Shown: positions 1 to 9,978, counted from the first letter of the stretch. The stretch is DNA of 64,000 nucleotides from Bifidobacterium dentium JCM 1195 = DSM 20436 (GCF_001042595.1 NZ_AP012326.1:1674001-1738000), one strand, 5' to 3'. Numbers and translations are program-made. Notes: generated by a model from the letters alone, not told the origin.

Positions 1-486
1 CAGTTCGGCGACACGGATGCCCGTGGCGTACAGCACTTCCAGCATTGCCGCATTACGTAGGCCGACGGCCTGTTTCCTGACGCTTTTCGTGCGCGATTTC
101 GGCATCTGCTCGTCGACGCAGTCCATCAGCTTCTCCGCCTGTGATTCGCTGAGTACGGCAGGTAGCGTATCCGGAATCTTCGGTGTCATCAGCATGGCCG
201 CCGGATTGGCGTTCGTCACGCCGCGTTCGTGAGTCCATGCGAAGAAGCCCCGCACCGCAACGGTTTTACGGGCCATGCTGCTTCTCGCATGCCGCTTCGA
301 GGATTGCGACATCCACATGCGAAGATCCTCTATGGTCACTTCGTTGAGATCCTCACATCCCAATATCTCCAGCTGCGTCATGCATTCCTCAAGATCGCCA
401 CGGTACGCCTTGCGCGTATTATCACTCAATCCGCGGTTGGCCTTCAGATATGCATCAAAGGCGTCGATCGTATCCGCGAAACGCAT
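1..486 (-). CDS. xerC: Tyrosine recombinase XerC, N-terminal part (cut by window edge)
   Basis: Chromosome-dimer-resolution recombinase that acts with XerD at dif. The reading frame runs off the left edge, so only about 162 residues are visible. They cover the SAM-like core-binding domain (roughly 1-90) and the start of the catalytic domain. The last visible motif, LYATGIRVAEL, carries the first catalytic arginine of the family. The start ATG (484-486) gives MRFADTIDAFDAYL, a normal XerC N-terminus. It is divergent from the ABC operon at 590, leaving about 100 bp for both promoters. XerC is preferred over XerD because a complete xerD lies at 14114-15070. The HxxR and tyrosine part lies outside the window. 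Confidence 0.85.
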   Translation of the reverse strand, partial: MRFADTIDAFDAYLKANRGLSDNTRKAYRGDLEECMTQLEILGCEDLNEVTIEDLRMWMSQSSKRHARSSMARKTVAVRGFFAWTHERGVTNANPAAMLMTPKIPDTLPAVLSESQAEKLMDCVDEQMPKSRTKSVRKQAVGLRNAAMLEVLYATGIRVAEL

Positions 487-589
487 ATTCCGGCCTCTTT
501 CCTCGAATTTTCCGCTGACTGCTCTTCCATTATGTGGCCATCTGTCGATAGACTTTACTCGGTATATTCTCCAGTGGACAGGCGGTATC

Positions 590-1408
590 ATGGCACGTCA
601 CTCGGCACGGACCAGACAGCAGGGCGATTCCGGCAACGGAGTTGACGAACGAATCGTGGCAAGGGCCATCGACCTGACAAAGAGCTACGGAGACAAGGAC
701 AACCAGGTCACCGCGCTCAACCATGTGGATGTGGAATTCATGCGCGGCGAGATGACTGCGATCATGGGCCCTTCCGGCTCAGGCAAATCCACCCTGATGC
801 ATTGCATGGCAGGTCTCGACTCCCCTACTTCCGGCAGGGTCGTCGTGGAAGGTCTCGAAGTCTCGTCCATGAATCAAAAGCAACTGACCGATCTGCGCCG
901 CGAACAGATCGGCTTCATCTTCCAATCCTTCAATCTGGTACCGACGCTGTCTGCCGAAGAGAACATCCTCCTGCCATTGCAGATCGCGAAACGGCCCATC
1001 GACCGCGATTGGTTCAACCAGGTGGTCAAGGTGGTCGGTCTTGAACAGCGACTGACCCATCGGCCGAGTCAGCTTTCGGGCGGCCAGCAGCAACGCGTCG
1101 CCTGCGCTCGCGCAATGATGGCGCGCCCTTCGGTGATCTTCGCGGACGAGCCGACCGGCAATCTGGATTCACGTTCCAGCAGGGAGGTTCTCGGGTTCCT
1201 CCGTGATTCCGTACGTGATTACGGCCAGTCCATCGTAATGGTCACGCATGATCCGCGTGCCGCCTCCTTCGCCGACCGCGTACTGGTGCTGGCGGATGGT
1301 GAGATCACCCGCGACATGAGCCACCCCACCTATGCCGATATTCTCGAAGTGTTCGCGGACGATGACGAGGCCGAAACCACGACTTCGACGGAAGGCGCCC
1401 GGTCATGA
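590..1408 (+). CDS. ABC transporter ATP-binding protein (MacB/LolD type)
   Basis: Cytoplasmic ATPase of a two-gene ABC system of the MacB/FtsX class, which drives extracytoplasmic protein, peptide or lipid processes rather than import. Walker A is GPSGSGKST, the signature is LSGGQQQR and Walker B is VIFADEPTG, followed by the D-loop and the switch histidine (VMVTHD). Length is 272 aa with the ATG at 590. An open frame extends further upstream to 275 but overlaps xerC on the other strand and has no family similarity, so 590 is chosen. The stop overlaps the start of the permease (ATGA at 1405-1408), indicating translational coupling. The substrate cannot be inferred. Confidence 0.93.
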   Translation: MARHSARTRQQGDSGNGVDERIVARAIDLTKSYGDKDNQVTALNHVDVEFMRGEMTAIMGPSGSGKSTLMHCMAGLDSPTSGRVVVEGLEVSSMNQKQLTDLRREQIGFIFQSFNLVPTLSAEENILLPLQIAKRPIDRDWFNQVVKVVGLEQRLTHRPSQLSGGQQQRVACARAMMARPSVIFADEPTGNLDSRSSREVLGFLRDSVRDYGQSIVMVTHDPRAASFADRVLVLADGEITRDMSHPTYADILEVFADDDEAETTTSTEGARS

Positions 1409-4251
1409 TCCGTATCGGTTTGCGTGATGCGAGAAGCCATTTCAGCCGTTTCATCATGTCAATCGTGGCCATCGCGCTCGGCGTAAGCTTCGTGGTCGGC
1501 TCGTTCTGCTTCCGCGAGATGCTCAACAACCAGGTCTCGCAGATGATGGCCACCAACGCCGACCATGATGTGTACGTACGAGGCGCCAAACAGACCAAGA
1601 GCAGTTCGACACTGCTCGCATCGGGTTCGTCGATAGCAAGCTACAACGCCATCGACGTGGACCTCGCCGACGATATCGCCAAGGTGAAGGGCGTCACATC
1701 GGCGCGCGTGGCCTACTCACTCACCGGCGTGGTGCTGGTCGACAAACACGGCGACGCCGTGACCACTATGGGCTCGCCCTCGATGGCACTCGGCATCAGC
1801 GCTTCGACTCCGTGGCGCTCCGCCAAGTTCACTTCCGGCACGTACCCGAAAGGCGCAGATGAAATCGCCCTGCATTCCTTCGCAGCGGAGCGATCCGGTC
1901 TCAAAGTGGGAGACAAGACGAAGATCGTCTACTCCGATGGCCCGCATGACGTGACGGTCAGCGGTATCTTCTCGACCTCCGCAAGCCAGGCGGGCGCCAT
2001 CATCATCGGCGTCGATCCAAGCGTAGCCAAGGAACAATCCGACAAACAATCGGACGATGCCGACAAAACCGCGCAGATCTGCGTCTACGGCAGTACGACC
2101 ACTCCGTTGAACGCATCCGAGCAACAGCAGCTGGCGGATCGCATCAACAAGGCGCTGCCCAAGAATTCCAAGGCACACGCCGTCACCGGAGACGAATATC
2201 GCGACGATACCACCAAGGCCACGCAGGATTCACTCGGCTTCATCCAGCCGCTGATCCTCATCTTCGCCGTCATCGCGCTGTTCGTCGGTTCGTTCATCAT
2301 CGCGAACACCTTCTCGATGATCGTACGTGAGTCGATGCGCGGATATGCGCTGCTACGATCCATCGGCGCCTCACCCGCACAGGTCTTCTCCACGGTGATC
2401 GTGCAGGCCGTGGTGCTCGGTCTGGTCGGTTCGGGCACAGGCATCGCGCTCGGTTGGGGCATGGTACGACTGATCGTCATGGGACTGGCGAATATGGGAC
2501 TGCCATTGACCGGAGCCACCGATCCGTCCATCTCCGACATGGTAATCGGCCTGATCGTGGGTGTGCTGGTCACGTTGATCGGCGCGGCATTGCCGGCACG
2601 CAATGCCGCGCTTGCCCCGCCCATCCAAGCGATGAACGAGACGGTGAATCCGGAAAAACCGGTACGCATGCGAGGCATCGTCGGCACGATTATGGTGGTG
2701 CTCGGTTTCGCCAGCTGGGCGTTCGCCTGCGCCATGGCCGTCGCGGACGGCAACGGGCCGACGCCATGGGACGTGGTAAACCATATCGCCATCGGCTGGC
2801 CGCTCGGCGTCGGCGCGGCATTGGCCGTGGTCGGTGTCATCATGGCCGGACCGGCCTTCGTCTCCCCCGCCGGCAACCTATTGGGATGGTTGCCGTCGAA
2901 GATCTTCACCGTCACCGGCCGGCTCGCGACGCGCAACATCTCCCGTTCCAAGAGACGCACGTCGAATACCGCCGCCGCATTGTTCGTAGGCGTCGCAATC
3001 GTCAGCTGCCTCGGCGTGGTGGCCTCGTCGGCGAAGGCCTCGGTCAATTCCTTGGTGGACAACGGTTTCAAAGCGGATTTCGCCGTGATCTCCGCGTCCT
3101 TCGGACGGTTGCCAGATCAGGCCATATCCGACATCAAGAACACCGACGGCGTCAAGACGGTCACCACGAACCGTCTCATGCTCGGCGTCAAGTATGACGG
3201 CCGATCCATCGGTAGCGTGACATTCGCCACGCAAACGCACTTGTTCACCGACGTGTTCGCCGCGGAAACCACCGAGGGCGACGCCGTCAAGGCGATGAAG
3301 AAGGGTGAACTGCTGGTCGGCAAAGACGTGGCCGAAGACCGGGGCTGGCATGTGGGAGACCGGGTCAAGGTATCCGCCGAGAATACGGTGGTCGACCAAG
3401 AGGCCACCGAACAGGCCCAAGCCGATTATCAGGCCCAGGTTCAGGCACATGTGCAGGAGTTGCAGAACGAAGCGCAGCAGATGGCCGCATCCGGCGATGT
3501 GGCAGGAGCGCAGGCCAAGGCGGACGAGATCCAACGGTATACCACCGACGCGCAGAACGTCGATCCGCAAACCTTGATCAAGACGAAGAAGGAGACCACG
3601 GAAAAGACGATCAGAATCGGTGCGATCGTGTCGAACTCCGTGTATCGCGACAATGTGATGTTCAACGATGACGTCGCCGAGCAGATCGGCAACAAGCAGA
3701 CCATGTTCCCCATGTCTCTGTACGTCAATGCCAAGTCCGGCACCGATACCGCTGCGGTGAAGCGGAACATCAAGAACGCCGTGAAGAAGTACTACACGAT
3801 TTCGGTGTTCGATCATGACGAATACAAGTCGACGATGAGCACGATGATCGACCAGGTACTCATGATCCTGTACGCACTGCTGGCATTGTCGATTATCATC
3901 GCGATCTTCGGCATCGTGAACACGTTGGCGTTGAGCGTATCGGAACGTACCAAGGAGATCGGCCTGCTACGGGCCATCGGCACATCACGCGGACAGGTGC
4001 GCGGCATGCTCGGCATCGAAGCTGCCATCATCTCCGTATTCGGCACGGTGATGGGCTTGGTGGTCGGCGTCTCGGCCGGTGTGGTGATCCGCGCCGTCTA
4101 CGCCTCCAAGGGATTGGAGACGCTTGCGGTTCCGTGGACGCAGTTGCTGATCTTCCTCGTGCTGTCGATCGTAGTCGGTCTGATATCCAGTATCTCGCCG
4201 GCCTCCCGCGCACTCAGGCAACCCGTTCTTGACGCCGTGGCCAGCGAATAG
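1405..4251 (+). CDS. FtsX/MacB-family ABC permease with coiled-coil insertion
   Basis: Membrane subunit of 948 aa paired with the preceding ATPase. There is an N-terminal transmembrane helix (about 15-37), a first periplasmic-type domain (about 40-270) and a first FtsX domain (about 280-400). Central membrane helices follow (about 425-480), then a second extracytoplasmic domain (about 500-805) and a C-terminal FtsX domain (about 815-945) ending near ISPASRALRQPVLDAV. This two-FtsX-domain architecture is typical of large actinobacterial and firmicute exporters. Unusually, the second external domain contains an alanine/glutamine-rich stretch (about 665-715, e.g. QAQVQAHVQELQNEAQQM) that looks like a helical hairpin or coiled coil. 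Substrate unknown. Confidence 0.9.
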   Translation: MIRIGLRDARSHFSRFIMSIVAIALGVSFVVGSFCFREMLNNQVSQMMATNADHDVYVRGAKQTKSSSTLLASGSSIASYNAIDVDLADDIAKVKGVTSARVAYSLTGVVLVDKHGDAVTTMGSPSMALGISASTPWRSAKFTSGTYPKGADEIALHSFAAERSGLKVGDKTKIVYSDGPHDVTVSGIFSTSASQAGAIIIGVDPSVAKEQSDKQSDDADKTAQICVYGSTTTPLNASEQQQLADRINKALPKNSKAHAVTGDEYRDDTTKATQDSLGFIQPLILIFAVIALFVGSFIIANTFSMIVRESMRGYALLRSIGASPAQVFSTVIVQAVVLGLVGSGTGIALGWGMVRLIVMGLANMGLPLTGATDPSISDMVIGLIVGVLVTLIGAALPARNAALAPPIQAMNETVNPEKPVRMRGIVGTIMVVLGFASWAFACAMAVADGNGPTPWDVVNHIAIGWPLGVGAALAVVGVIMAGPAFVSPAGNLLGWLPSKIFTVTGRLATRNISRSKRRTSNTAAALFVGVAIVSCLGVVASSAKASVNSLVDNGFKADFAVISASFGRLPDQAISDIKNTDGVKTVTTNRLMLGVKYDGRSIGSVTFATQTHLFTDVFAAETTEGDAVKAMKKGELLVGKDVAEDRGWHVGDRVKVSAENTVVDQEATEQAQADYQAQVQAHVQELQNEAQQMAASGDVAGAQAKADEIQRYTTDAQNVDPQTLIKTKKETTEKTIRIGAIVSNSVYRDNVMFNDDVAEQIGNKQTMFPMSLYVNAKSGTDTAAVKRNIKNAVKKYYTISVFDHDEYKSTMSTMIDQVLMILYALLALSIIIAIFGIVNTLALSVSERTKEIGLLRAIGTSRGQVRGMLGIEAAIISVFGTVMGLVVGVSAGVVIRAVYASKGLETLAVPWTQLLIFLVLSIVVGLISSISPASRALRQPVLDAVASE

Positions 4252-4290
4252 GTCTAGACTGTCGATAAACGGTGCAACGAAGGGGACCAT

Positions 4291-4548
4291 ATGCCGATTC
4301 CACATGAGATTCCTGCCGGCGCACGCATTGTGGTGCGCACGTACGAAGGCGTGGATCCGGCCGACCAACGTATGAAGTTCCGTGATTTTGTCGGCCATGT
4401 GCGCTCTTGGGACGGACGGACGCTGGAGCTGATGCGGGACGCGGCCGCCAATGGCTCACGTCCCGCACACCGTGTCAGCATTCCCGCCGACGCAATCGTC
4501 ACGATCAAACCGATTCCCGAACGTTCCATGACCCGATCGCAATCGTGA
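4291..4548 (+). CDS. Small conserved actinobacterial protein (DUF6725-like)
   Basis: 85-residue soluble protein with no signal peptide or membrane segment. It begins MPIPHEIPAGARIVVRTYEG and contains a RDFVGHVRSWDG segment, consistent with a small beta-rich fold. I believe it matches the bifidobacterial family catalogued as DUF6725, but that name is from memory. An AAGGGG ribosome-binding site lies just upstream of the ATG. It follows the FtsX permease by 39 bp and may be cotranscribed with it. A hairpin separates it from the convergent tyrA. Function unknown. Confidence 0.72.
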   Translation: MPIPHEIPAGARIVVRTYEGVDPADQRMKFRDFVGHVRSWDGRTLELMRDAAANGSRPAHRVSIPADAIVTIKPIPERSMTRSQS

Positions 4549-4552
4549 CGTT

Positions 4553-4588
4553 CGCTGTGTGCGCTTCCTCGGCGAGCCTCACACAGCG
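4553..4588. terminator. Convergent hairpin between the DUF6725-like gene and tyrA
   Basis: CGCTGTGTG (4553-4561) pairs perfectly with CACACAGCG (4580-4588). It lies exactly where the plus-strand gene and the minus-strand tyrA converge and overlaps the tyrA stop. There is no strong T-tract, so its strength as an intrinsic terminator is uncertain. Confidence 0.5.
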
Positions 4589-5634
4589 GAACGGATTTGG
4601 ACGTCAACCGCGTGATCATCCGTGAACCGGATGATGTGTTCTCCCCTGCGGGCGGATTCCAGCAGCATCTGCTGCCAGCCTTCCGCAGGGATCGCAAGCG
4701 AAACCGTCTCGCATCGTTCCATGAAATCAGGCTGCCGTATGGCCGTCTTGTAATCACGGAACGGTTGACCTTGCTCGAAGAAACGTGCCATCTCCTTGGC
4801 GTCGCTCTCCTGGGTGGCGGCGGTCTGCAACGCACCGGCGCCTTGGGGCTGAACACCATGCAATACGTTGGCCATCAGCGTCAGACGATTGGCCATATTA
4901 CGCAGCAATAGCTCCACATTGGCCGCATCCTCCTCCACCATGGCACGTGTGCGATCCGGATCGGTCAATGCCACGCGGGTCATGTCACGCCAGGATCCCG
5001 CAGCGAGCGCGGCCGCGACATTACGATTCGGATTGACCACGAGTTCGTTGACCATGGCCGTGGCGATGACGTGCGGCATATGCGAGATCAGCGCGGCGCA
5101 ACGGTCATGCGTGGCATCGTCAAGTACGATCAGGCGATTGGCGCAGGCATCGGTGATCATCGTCGCGACGGCCAGGAACCGCCGGTATTCAGTGCGTTCG
5201 TCCACGGTGATGGCCCATAGCGCGTCATCGTATAAAGCGGGATCCGAGGATTCCCAACCGGACAGTTCATTGCCGGCCATCGGATGCGCGCCGACGTAGC
5301 AGTTCTCCAGTCCGACGGCCTTCACCTGATCGCGCACCATGCCTTTGACGCTGCCGACGTCGGTGAGCGTCGTCACGTTCTGGTCGATCAGCGGCTTCAA
5401 AGCGGAGAGAATCTGCGGCATGGCCTTGAGTGGATTGCACAGTACCAGCACATCGGGCCTGCCATCGGCCAGAGCGGCCAATGTCGGCATGCAGGTGATG
5501 CCGTCCGTTTCGGCGGTCGCATACGGACGATCATTGTGATTCCAAGCCGTCACCTCGCAACCTGCGTTGACGAGCCTGCGTGCCAGAGAGCCTCCGATCA
5601 GGCCCAATCCCACGATTGCGATACGCTGCTTCAC
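4579..5634 (-). CDS. tyrA: Prephenate dehydrogenase
   Basis: Converts prephenate to 4-hydroxyphenylpyruvate (or acts on arogenate) in tyrosine synthesis. The N-terminal Rossmann motif IVGLGLIGGSLARRL binds NAD(P). The segment GAHPMAGNELSGW carries the prephenate-binding histidine region typical of TyrA. At 351 aa it is a dehydrogenase domain plus a C-terminal extension, without a fused chorismate mutase. GTG at 5634 (or 5637) is chosen because AAGGGAG sits at the right distance and because it gives a 4-bp GTGA overlap with the pheA stop. A longer frame with ATG at 5673 would run 42 bp into pheA. Translationally coupled with pheA. Confidence 0.93.
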   Translation of the reverse strand: MKQRIAIVGLGLIGGSLARRLVNAGCEVTAWNHNDRPYATAETDGITCMPTLAALADGRPDVLVLCNPLKAMPQILSALKPLIDQNVTTLTDVGSVKGMVRDQVKAVGLENCYVGAHPMAGNELSGWESSDPALYDDALWAITVDERTEYRRFLAVATMITDACANRLIVLDDATHDRCAALISHMPHVIATAMVNELVVNPNRNVAAALAAGSWRDMTRVALTDPDRTRAMVEEDAANVELLLRNMANRLTLMANVLHGVQPQGAGALQTAATQESDAKEMARFFEQGQPFRDYKTAIRQPDFMERCETVSLAIPAEGWQQMLLESARRGEHIIRFTDDHAVDVQIRSAV

Positions 5635-6611
5635 CACATCAGCTCCCTTCTTACCATACCGTCGTTCTGCCAATCCTCAGGCAGATGCCTATCGTCAAGA
5701 CGCACTCCACCCTGCGGCAACATCCAGCTGGCCACCGGCGGGCTCGGCCGTTCCCTACGAGGATAGACGGCCAAGGTCTTGGCCCAGTCTCCGTGCTCGG
5801 CGATTTCCACGAGCGCGTCACGGAACCGCCGTTCCCATGGGGCCGCGTCGAACGTGGCGATGAAGCTGTAGGTGCCATCATGTCCTTTGATCGGACGCGA
5901 GATGAAGCTGGTCATATTGAGTCCTGCATCGCGGAACACATCCAGCAGATCGGCGAGTACACCCGGGCCGGTAACCAGCGGGATGAGCGTCAATACCGAT
6001 TCATAGTCCACATCGTCCTGGGTTTTCGGCTGTTCCAGCAGATCGGCGACTTCCTCACGTCGGGCCAGCACAAGAAACTCGGTGCGTGCGCCCTGATAGT
6101 CCTGTACCGCACTGCCGACGCGTTTGATGTCATACAGATCGCCACAGATGCTCGGTCCGAATGCGACCTCACCCGGCTTGAGGTCGCGACAGGCGGCTGC
6201 GTTGGATGATGCCGTCACCGCGTCAAGATGATGCTCGGCGATGAATTTTCTGCATTGCGCAAGGCCATGCGAGTGGGCCGTGGCGACGTAGGCATCCTCC
6301 AGTCCGGTGTCGGGCAGCGTATAGGCGTCAAACTCGACGTTGACGCCGACACGGGCGAAGCCGACCAGGTCCTGCGCGTCGATCAGGGCGTCAAGGTTCG
6401 GCACGACATACCCCTCGACGTTGTTCTCCCATGCGATGACGCCCCAGCCTTCGCCGTTCTGCGCGGCCTGCATGATCTGCGGCACATCATCGCAGGCAAT
6501 GAGATCGAATCCTTCGGGCACGACCGGCCGCAACAATCCGGCCGCACTGACCGCCGCCTGATGCGTGAATGTGCCTTGGGGCCCGAGATAGAACAACTTC
6601 CGTGCATTCAT
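5631..6611 (-). CDS. pheA: Prephenate dehydratase
   Basis: Monofunctional prephenate dehydratase (326 aa) making phenylpyruvate for phenylalanine synthesis. The N-terminus FYLGPQGTFTHQAA is the PDT signature. The middle contains AWENNVEGYV and the TRFxV-like TEFLVLARRE motif. The C-terminal ACT domain (about residues 205-285, with NMTSFISRP) is the phenylalanine-binding regulatory module. The start at 6611 is preceded by AGGAGG with 11-nt spacing; a longer open frame exists to 6644. It forms an aromatic amino acid pair with tyrA. Known family members are feedback-inhibited by Phe through the ACT domain. Confidence 0.94.
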   Translation of the reverse strand: MNARKLFYLGPQGTFTHQAAVSAAGLLRPVVPEGFDLIACDDVPQIMQAAQNGEGWGVIAWENNVEGYVVPNLDALIDAQDLVGFARVGVNVEFDAYTLPDTGLEDAYVATAHSHGLAQCRKFIAEHHLDAVTASSNAAACRDLKPGEVAFGPSICGDLYDIKRVGSAVQDYQGARTEFLVLARREEVADLLEQPKTQDDVDYESVLTLIPLVTGPGVLADLLDVFRDAGLNMTSFISRPIKGHDGTYSFIATFDAAPWERRFRDALVEIAEHGDWAKTLAVYPRRERPSPPVASWMLPQGGVRLDDRHLPEDWQNDGMVRRELMW

Positions 6612-6675
6612 ATCTTCCCGTTCCTCCTTCATGCTTCCTTGCACCTTACCGTAGTGGTGGCCCGTAGCGCAGCCC

Positions 6676-7143
6676 CTATTCCATCGGCTGGGCGTCCGTA
6701 TCGGTCCGAGGCTGCACGACGAACCAGCGCTTTGGCAGGAGCAACATGATGCATGGGATCAGCACGATGCCATACAGCCAGAAGTAGCCGGCATGGTCGC
6801 TGAAGAACGGCATATTCGCGTCACTGCCGAAACCGACCGGAATCAAAGCGTCGCCGCCCGGACCGTATCCCGCCATGACCGTCCATACCACCAGTGACGA
6901 GCTGATGAGATGCAGGGCAAGCCCGACGACGCCGTCGCGTGAGCGGGCGCACCAAGTGGAAAGGATTACGATGAGGAAGGCCAGTGCCAGGCCGTATGGG
7001 ATGTTCATCGATGCTCCCATACGATGTGCCATCGTGCCGACGGCACCGATTGCCGCGCCGGAAAGCACGTCGATGAGAAGCCTCACCGGCATCGGTTGCC
7101 GATACGACCATGGCAGCAGCCTGCGATCGTTGTCTTGAGTCAT
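6676..7143 (-). CDS. Small integral membrane protein of unknown function
   Basis: Roughly 155 residues with about four hydrophobic segments (e.g. LIDVLSGAAIGAVGTMAH, YGLALAFLIVILSTW, YGIVLIPCIMLLL). No recognisable catalytic motif and no signal-peptidase site. GTG starts at 7149 or 7152 are also possible because AGGAG lies immediately upstream; ATG 7143 is a compromise. It lies between typA, from which it is separated by a terminator, and pheA, so it may have its own promoter. Similar short membrane proteins are common beside typA in bifidobacteria, from memory. Function not inferred. Confidence 0.7.
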   Translation of the reverse strand: MTQDNDRRLLPWSYRQPMPVRLLIDVLSGAAIGAVGTMAHRMGASMNIPYGLALAFLIVILSTWCARSRDGVVGLALHLISSSLVVWTVMAGYGPGGDALIPVGFGSDANMPFFSDHAGYFWLYGIVLIPCIMLLLPKRWFVVQPRTDTDAQPME

Positions 7144-7209
7144 GCTCACCACTATTCTCCTCGTTCCTTATGATTTCATCACACCGTGTGCCGCCCGCTC
7201 GCCGGAAAA

Positions 7210-7246
7210 GGAAAAAGGAGAGATGCACGCACATGCGCATCTCTCC
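7210..7246 (-). terminator. Intrinsic terminator of typA
   Basis: Perfect 10-bp stem: GGAGAGATGC at 7217-7226 pairs with GCATCTCTCC at 7237-7246. On the minus strand the stem is followed by TTTTTCC. It lies 17 bp after the typA stop. Confidence 0.85.
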
Positions 7247-7262
7247 TCTGCTCGATCAGCGA

Positions 7263-9191
7263 CTACTTGCCCTGCTGATTGTTCTGACGACGCTGCTTGG
7301 CGCGCCACTTGTACCAGTCCTCACGGCTGAGGATGATCTTGCGGATTCGGATGGACTCCGGGGTGACTTCCACGCACTCATCCTCGTTGGCGAAGTCCAG
7401 GGACTCCTCAAGGCTCATCTTGATCGGCGGGGTCAGGGTCTCCAGCACGTCGGCGGTAGCGGAACGCATGTTGGTCATGTGCTTGGCCAGCGTGATGTTC
7501 ACATCCAGCTCATCCGGCTTATTGTTCACGCCGACGACCTGGCCCTCGTACACCGGGGACTGCGGCTCGACGAAGAAGTTGCCGCGAGCCTGCAGGCGCT
7601 GCATGGCGTATGGGGTGGCGACGCCCTTACGGTCACAGACCATGGAACCGTTCTGACGGGTTACGATCTGGCCGGCCCACGGGGCGTAGCCTGCGGAGAT
7701 GGAGGCTGCGATGCCGGTGCCGCGCGTGGCGGACAGCAGTGCGGTACGGAAACCGATCAGGCCACGGGAGGGAACGGTGAACTGCAAACGCACCCAGCCG
7801 GTGCCGTGGTTGGTCATGTTGTCCATACGGCCCTTGCGATCGGCCATGAGCTGGGTGACGGTGCCCATGTACTCTTCCGGTACGTCGATGGTGGTGTTTT
7901 CCATCGGCTCGTTGATCACGCCGTCAACGGTCTTGGTGACCACCTGCGGACGGCCGACGGTCAGCTCGTAGCCTTCGCGGCGCATCTGCTCGGCGAGCAC
8001 AGCCAAGGCGAGTTCGCCACGGCCCTGGACCTCCCAGGCGTCCGGACGCTCGGTCGGCAGCACCTTGATGGACACGTTGCCGATGAGTTCACGGTCCAGG
8101 CGGTCCTTGATCATGCGGGCGGTGAGCTTGTGATCCTTGCCTTCCGTGCCGGCCAATGGCGAATCGTTGATGCCGAAGGTCATGGAGATGGCCGGATCGT
8201 CGACGTGGATGAGCGGCAGCGGACGCGGGTCGCTCGGGTCGACGATGGTCTCGCCGATCATGATGTCGTTCACGCCGGCCACTGCGACGATGTCACCGGG
8301 GCCTGCGGAATCGACGGGGGTGCGCTCCAGGCCCTGCGTGCGCAGCAGTTCGGAGACGCGGAAGTTCTCGATGGAGCCGTCCACACGGGACAGGCCGTAG
8401 GTCTTGCCCTTCTCCAGGGTGCCGTTGTAGATGCGGACCAGGCCGAGTCGTCCGAGGAAGTCGGAGGAGTCGATGTTGGCCACATGGGCCTGGAGCGGTG
8501 CACCTTCGTCGTATTCCGGGGCCGGAATGTTCTTGATGATGGCCTCGAACAGCGGCTCGAGATTGTCGTTATCCGGCAGACCGCCGTTCTCCGGCTGATT
8601 CTCGGATGCGTATCCGGCCTTGGCCGCGCAGTAGATTACCGGCAGGTCGAACAGGGAATCCTCGTCAAGATCGATGCCCTCCTCGATGACGTCCTGTGCC
8701 AGACCCAACAGCAGATCGGATGCCTCGCCGACGACCTCTTCGATACGGGCGTCCGGACGATCGGTCTTGTTCACGCACAGGATGACCGGCAGCTTGGCTT
8801 CAAGGGCCTTGCGCAGCACGAAACGGGTCTGCGGCAGCGGGCCTTCGGAAGCATCGACGAGCAGCACGACGCCGTCGACCATGGAGATGCCGCGTTCGAC
8901 CTCGCCGCCGAAATCGGCGTGGCCGGGGGTGTCGATGATGTTGAGGGTGATGCCTTCCGGATGACCGTACTTGGCGGCCAGCGGACCGGTGTACTGCACG
9001 GCGGTGTTCTTGGCGAGGATGGTGATGCCCTTCTCGCGTTCCAGATCGTTGGAGTCCATCACGCGATCCGGGACTTCCTCACGCTCGTTGAACACATGGG
9101 ACTGCGCCAGCATGCCGTTGACCAGGGTGGTCTTGCCATGATCGACGTGTGCCACAATCGCTACATTTCGAATATCGCCGCGAACCGCCAT
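7263..9191 (-). CDS. typA: Ribosome-associated translational GTPase TypA/BipA
   Basis: 642-aa elongation-factor-like GTPase that binds 70S ribosomes and helps 50S assembly and stress adaptation. G-motifs are all intact: AHVDHGKTT (G1), [14 protein letters not shown] (G3) and NKTDRP (G4). EF-G-like domains II, III and V follow, plus the BipA-specific C-terminal domain. Full length for the family. Monocistronic with its own terminator. The IS element at 9340 lies about 150 bp upstream of its start, so promoter sequences between the two may or may not be complete. Confidence 0.97.
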   Translation of the reverse strand: MAVRGDIRNVAIVAHVDHGKTTLVNGMLAQSHVFNEREEVPDRVMDSNDLEREKGITILAKNTAVQYTGPLAAKYGHPEGITLNIIDTPGHADFGGEVERGISMVDGVVLLVDASEGPLPQTRFVLRKALEAKLPVILCVNKTDRPDARIEEVVGEASDLLLGLAQDVIEEGIDLDEDSLFDLPVIYCAAKAGYASENQPENGGLPDNDNLEPLFEAIIKNIPAPEYDEGAPLQAHVANIDSSDFLGRLGLVRIYNGTLEKGKTYGLSRVDGSIENFRVSELLRTQGLERTPVDSAGPGDIVAVAGVNDIMIGETIVDPSDPRPLPLIHVDDPAISMTFGINDSPLAGTEGKDHKLTARMIKDRLDRELIGNVSIKVLPTERPDAWEVQGRGELALAVLAEQMRREGYELTVGRPQVVTKTVDGVINEPMENTTIDVPEEYMGTVTQLMADRKGRMDNMTNHGTGWVRLQFTVPSRGLIGFRTALLSATRGTGIAASISAGYAPWAGQIVTRQNGSMVCDRKGVATPYAMQRLQARGNFFVEPQSPVYEGQVVGVNNKPDELDVNITLAKHMTNMRSATADVLETLTPPIKMSLEESLDFANEDECVEVTPESIRIRKIILSREDWYKWRAKQRRQNNQQGK

Positions 9192-9339
9192 CGAAACCTC
9201 TCTTAGTATTGCCGTTCTCTTGCGTAACCGTTCGGTACGTGCATGGTTATCGGTACTTGAATTCCGTACTTACACACAAACGAAACCAATCCTAGCGAAG
9301 CAATGCGACAGATAAGCCGAGGGGCCCATCGGCGCAACG

Positions 9340-9363
9340 TGAACCGCACCCCGATTATTGGAC
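9340..9363 (+). repeat. Left terminal inverted repeat of the IS3-family element
   Basis: 24 bp starting TGAACCGCACCCCGATT. It matches the reverse complement of 10795-10818 at 21 of 24 positions, and the terminal TG is typical of IS3-family ends. Confidence 0.9.
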
Positions 9364-9406
9364 TGAAGAAATTCGGATTCGATGATTGGAGGTGTGGTTC
9401 TTTCGT

Positions 9407-9967
9407 ATGCGTGAGGATCGGAGGAAGCACTATGACGACGGGTTCCGGCGCGAGGCGCTGAGGCTCATTGAGGCCGGCGTGGGCAAACGCTCCCTCGCCC
9501 GTCGGTTTGCGATGCCCGTGCAGACTGCGGAAAAATGGATCATGCTGTACAGATCCAACGGCGGGGAGGCGGTCATGGGAACCACCGGCAACAGGCGTTA
9601 TGACTGGGAGACGAAGGTCGCGGCGGCGCGGGACCACGTCGAGAACGGCTTGAGCGTGGCCGAGGTCATGGCCAGGTACGGGATAGCGAGCATCGCCCCG
9701 CTGCAGCGTTGGTGCCGCGAATACCGTGCCGGTGGCGCGGAGGCGTTGAGGCCGAAGCCCAAGGGCAGGCCTAAAGGCGCGAAATCCAAGCCAAGGCCGA
9801 AACCCACGCGGGAGCAGGAGCTGACCGAGGAGGTCGCCTACCTGAAGGCGAAGGTCGCGTACCTGGAAAAACTCCGGGCCCTGCGGGCGCAGAAGTCACG
9901 AAGCGCGAGCGAAGCGCCGTCGTCCGACTGCTCGCAGGGCAGGGGCACCGGCTCGACCACCTGCTGA
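9407..9967 (+). CDS. IS3-family transposase OrfA (helix-turn-helix protein)
   Basis: DNA-binding half of the transposase, about 186 aa. It shows two helix-turn-helix units: LARRFAMPVQTAEKWIMLY (about 30-50) and VAEVMARYGIASIAPLQRW (about 80-105). A basic linker follows, then a leucine-zipper-like stretch EEVAYLKAKVAYLEKL (about 140-158). The ATG at 9407 is used; a GTG at 9392 and a TTG at 9386 are in frame but overlap the GGAGGTG ribosome site. The 3' end overlaps the OrfB frame. Production of the fused OrfAB transposase would need -1 frameshifting; the run GGAAAAAC at 9865-9872 is a candidate slippery site. Confidence 0.88.
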   Translation: MREDRRKHYDDGFRREALRLIEAGVGKRSLARRFAMPVQTAEKWIMLYRSNGGEAVMGTTGNRRYDWETKVAAARDHVENGLSVAEVMARYGIASIAPLQRWCREYRAGGAEALRPKPKGRPKGAKSKPRPKPTREQELTEEVAYLKAKVAYLEKLRALRAQKSRSASEAPSSDCSQGRGTGSTTC

Positions 9968-9978
9968 AGATCAGCGGG

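Noticed and set aside
1..486. Prophage or integrative-element integrase
   Set aside because: The visible sequence matches housekeeping XerC, and no phage genes or att repeats are near.
7110..9206. 698-residue plus-strand frame opposite typA
   Set aside because: Composed of reverse-frame histidine/valine/aspartate-rich sequence with no family motif; typA on the minus strand is complete with all GTPase motifs.
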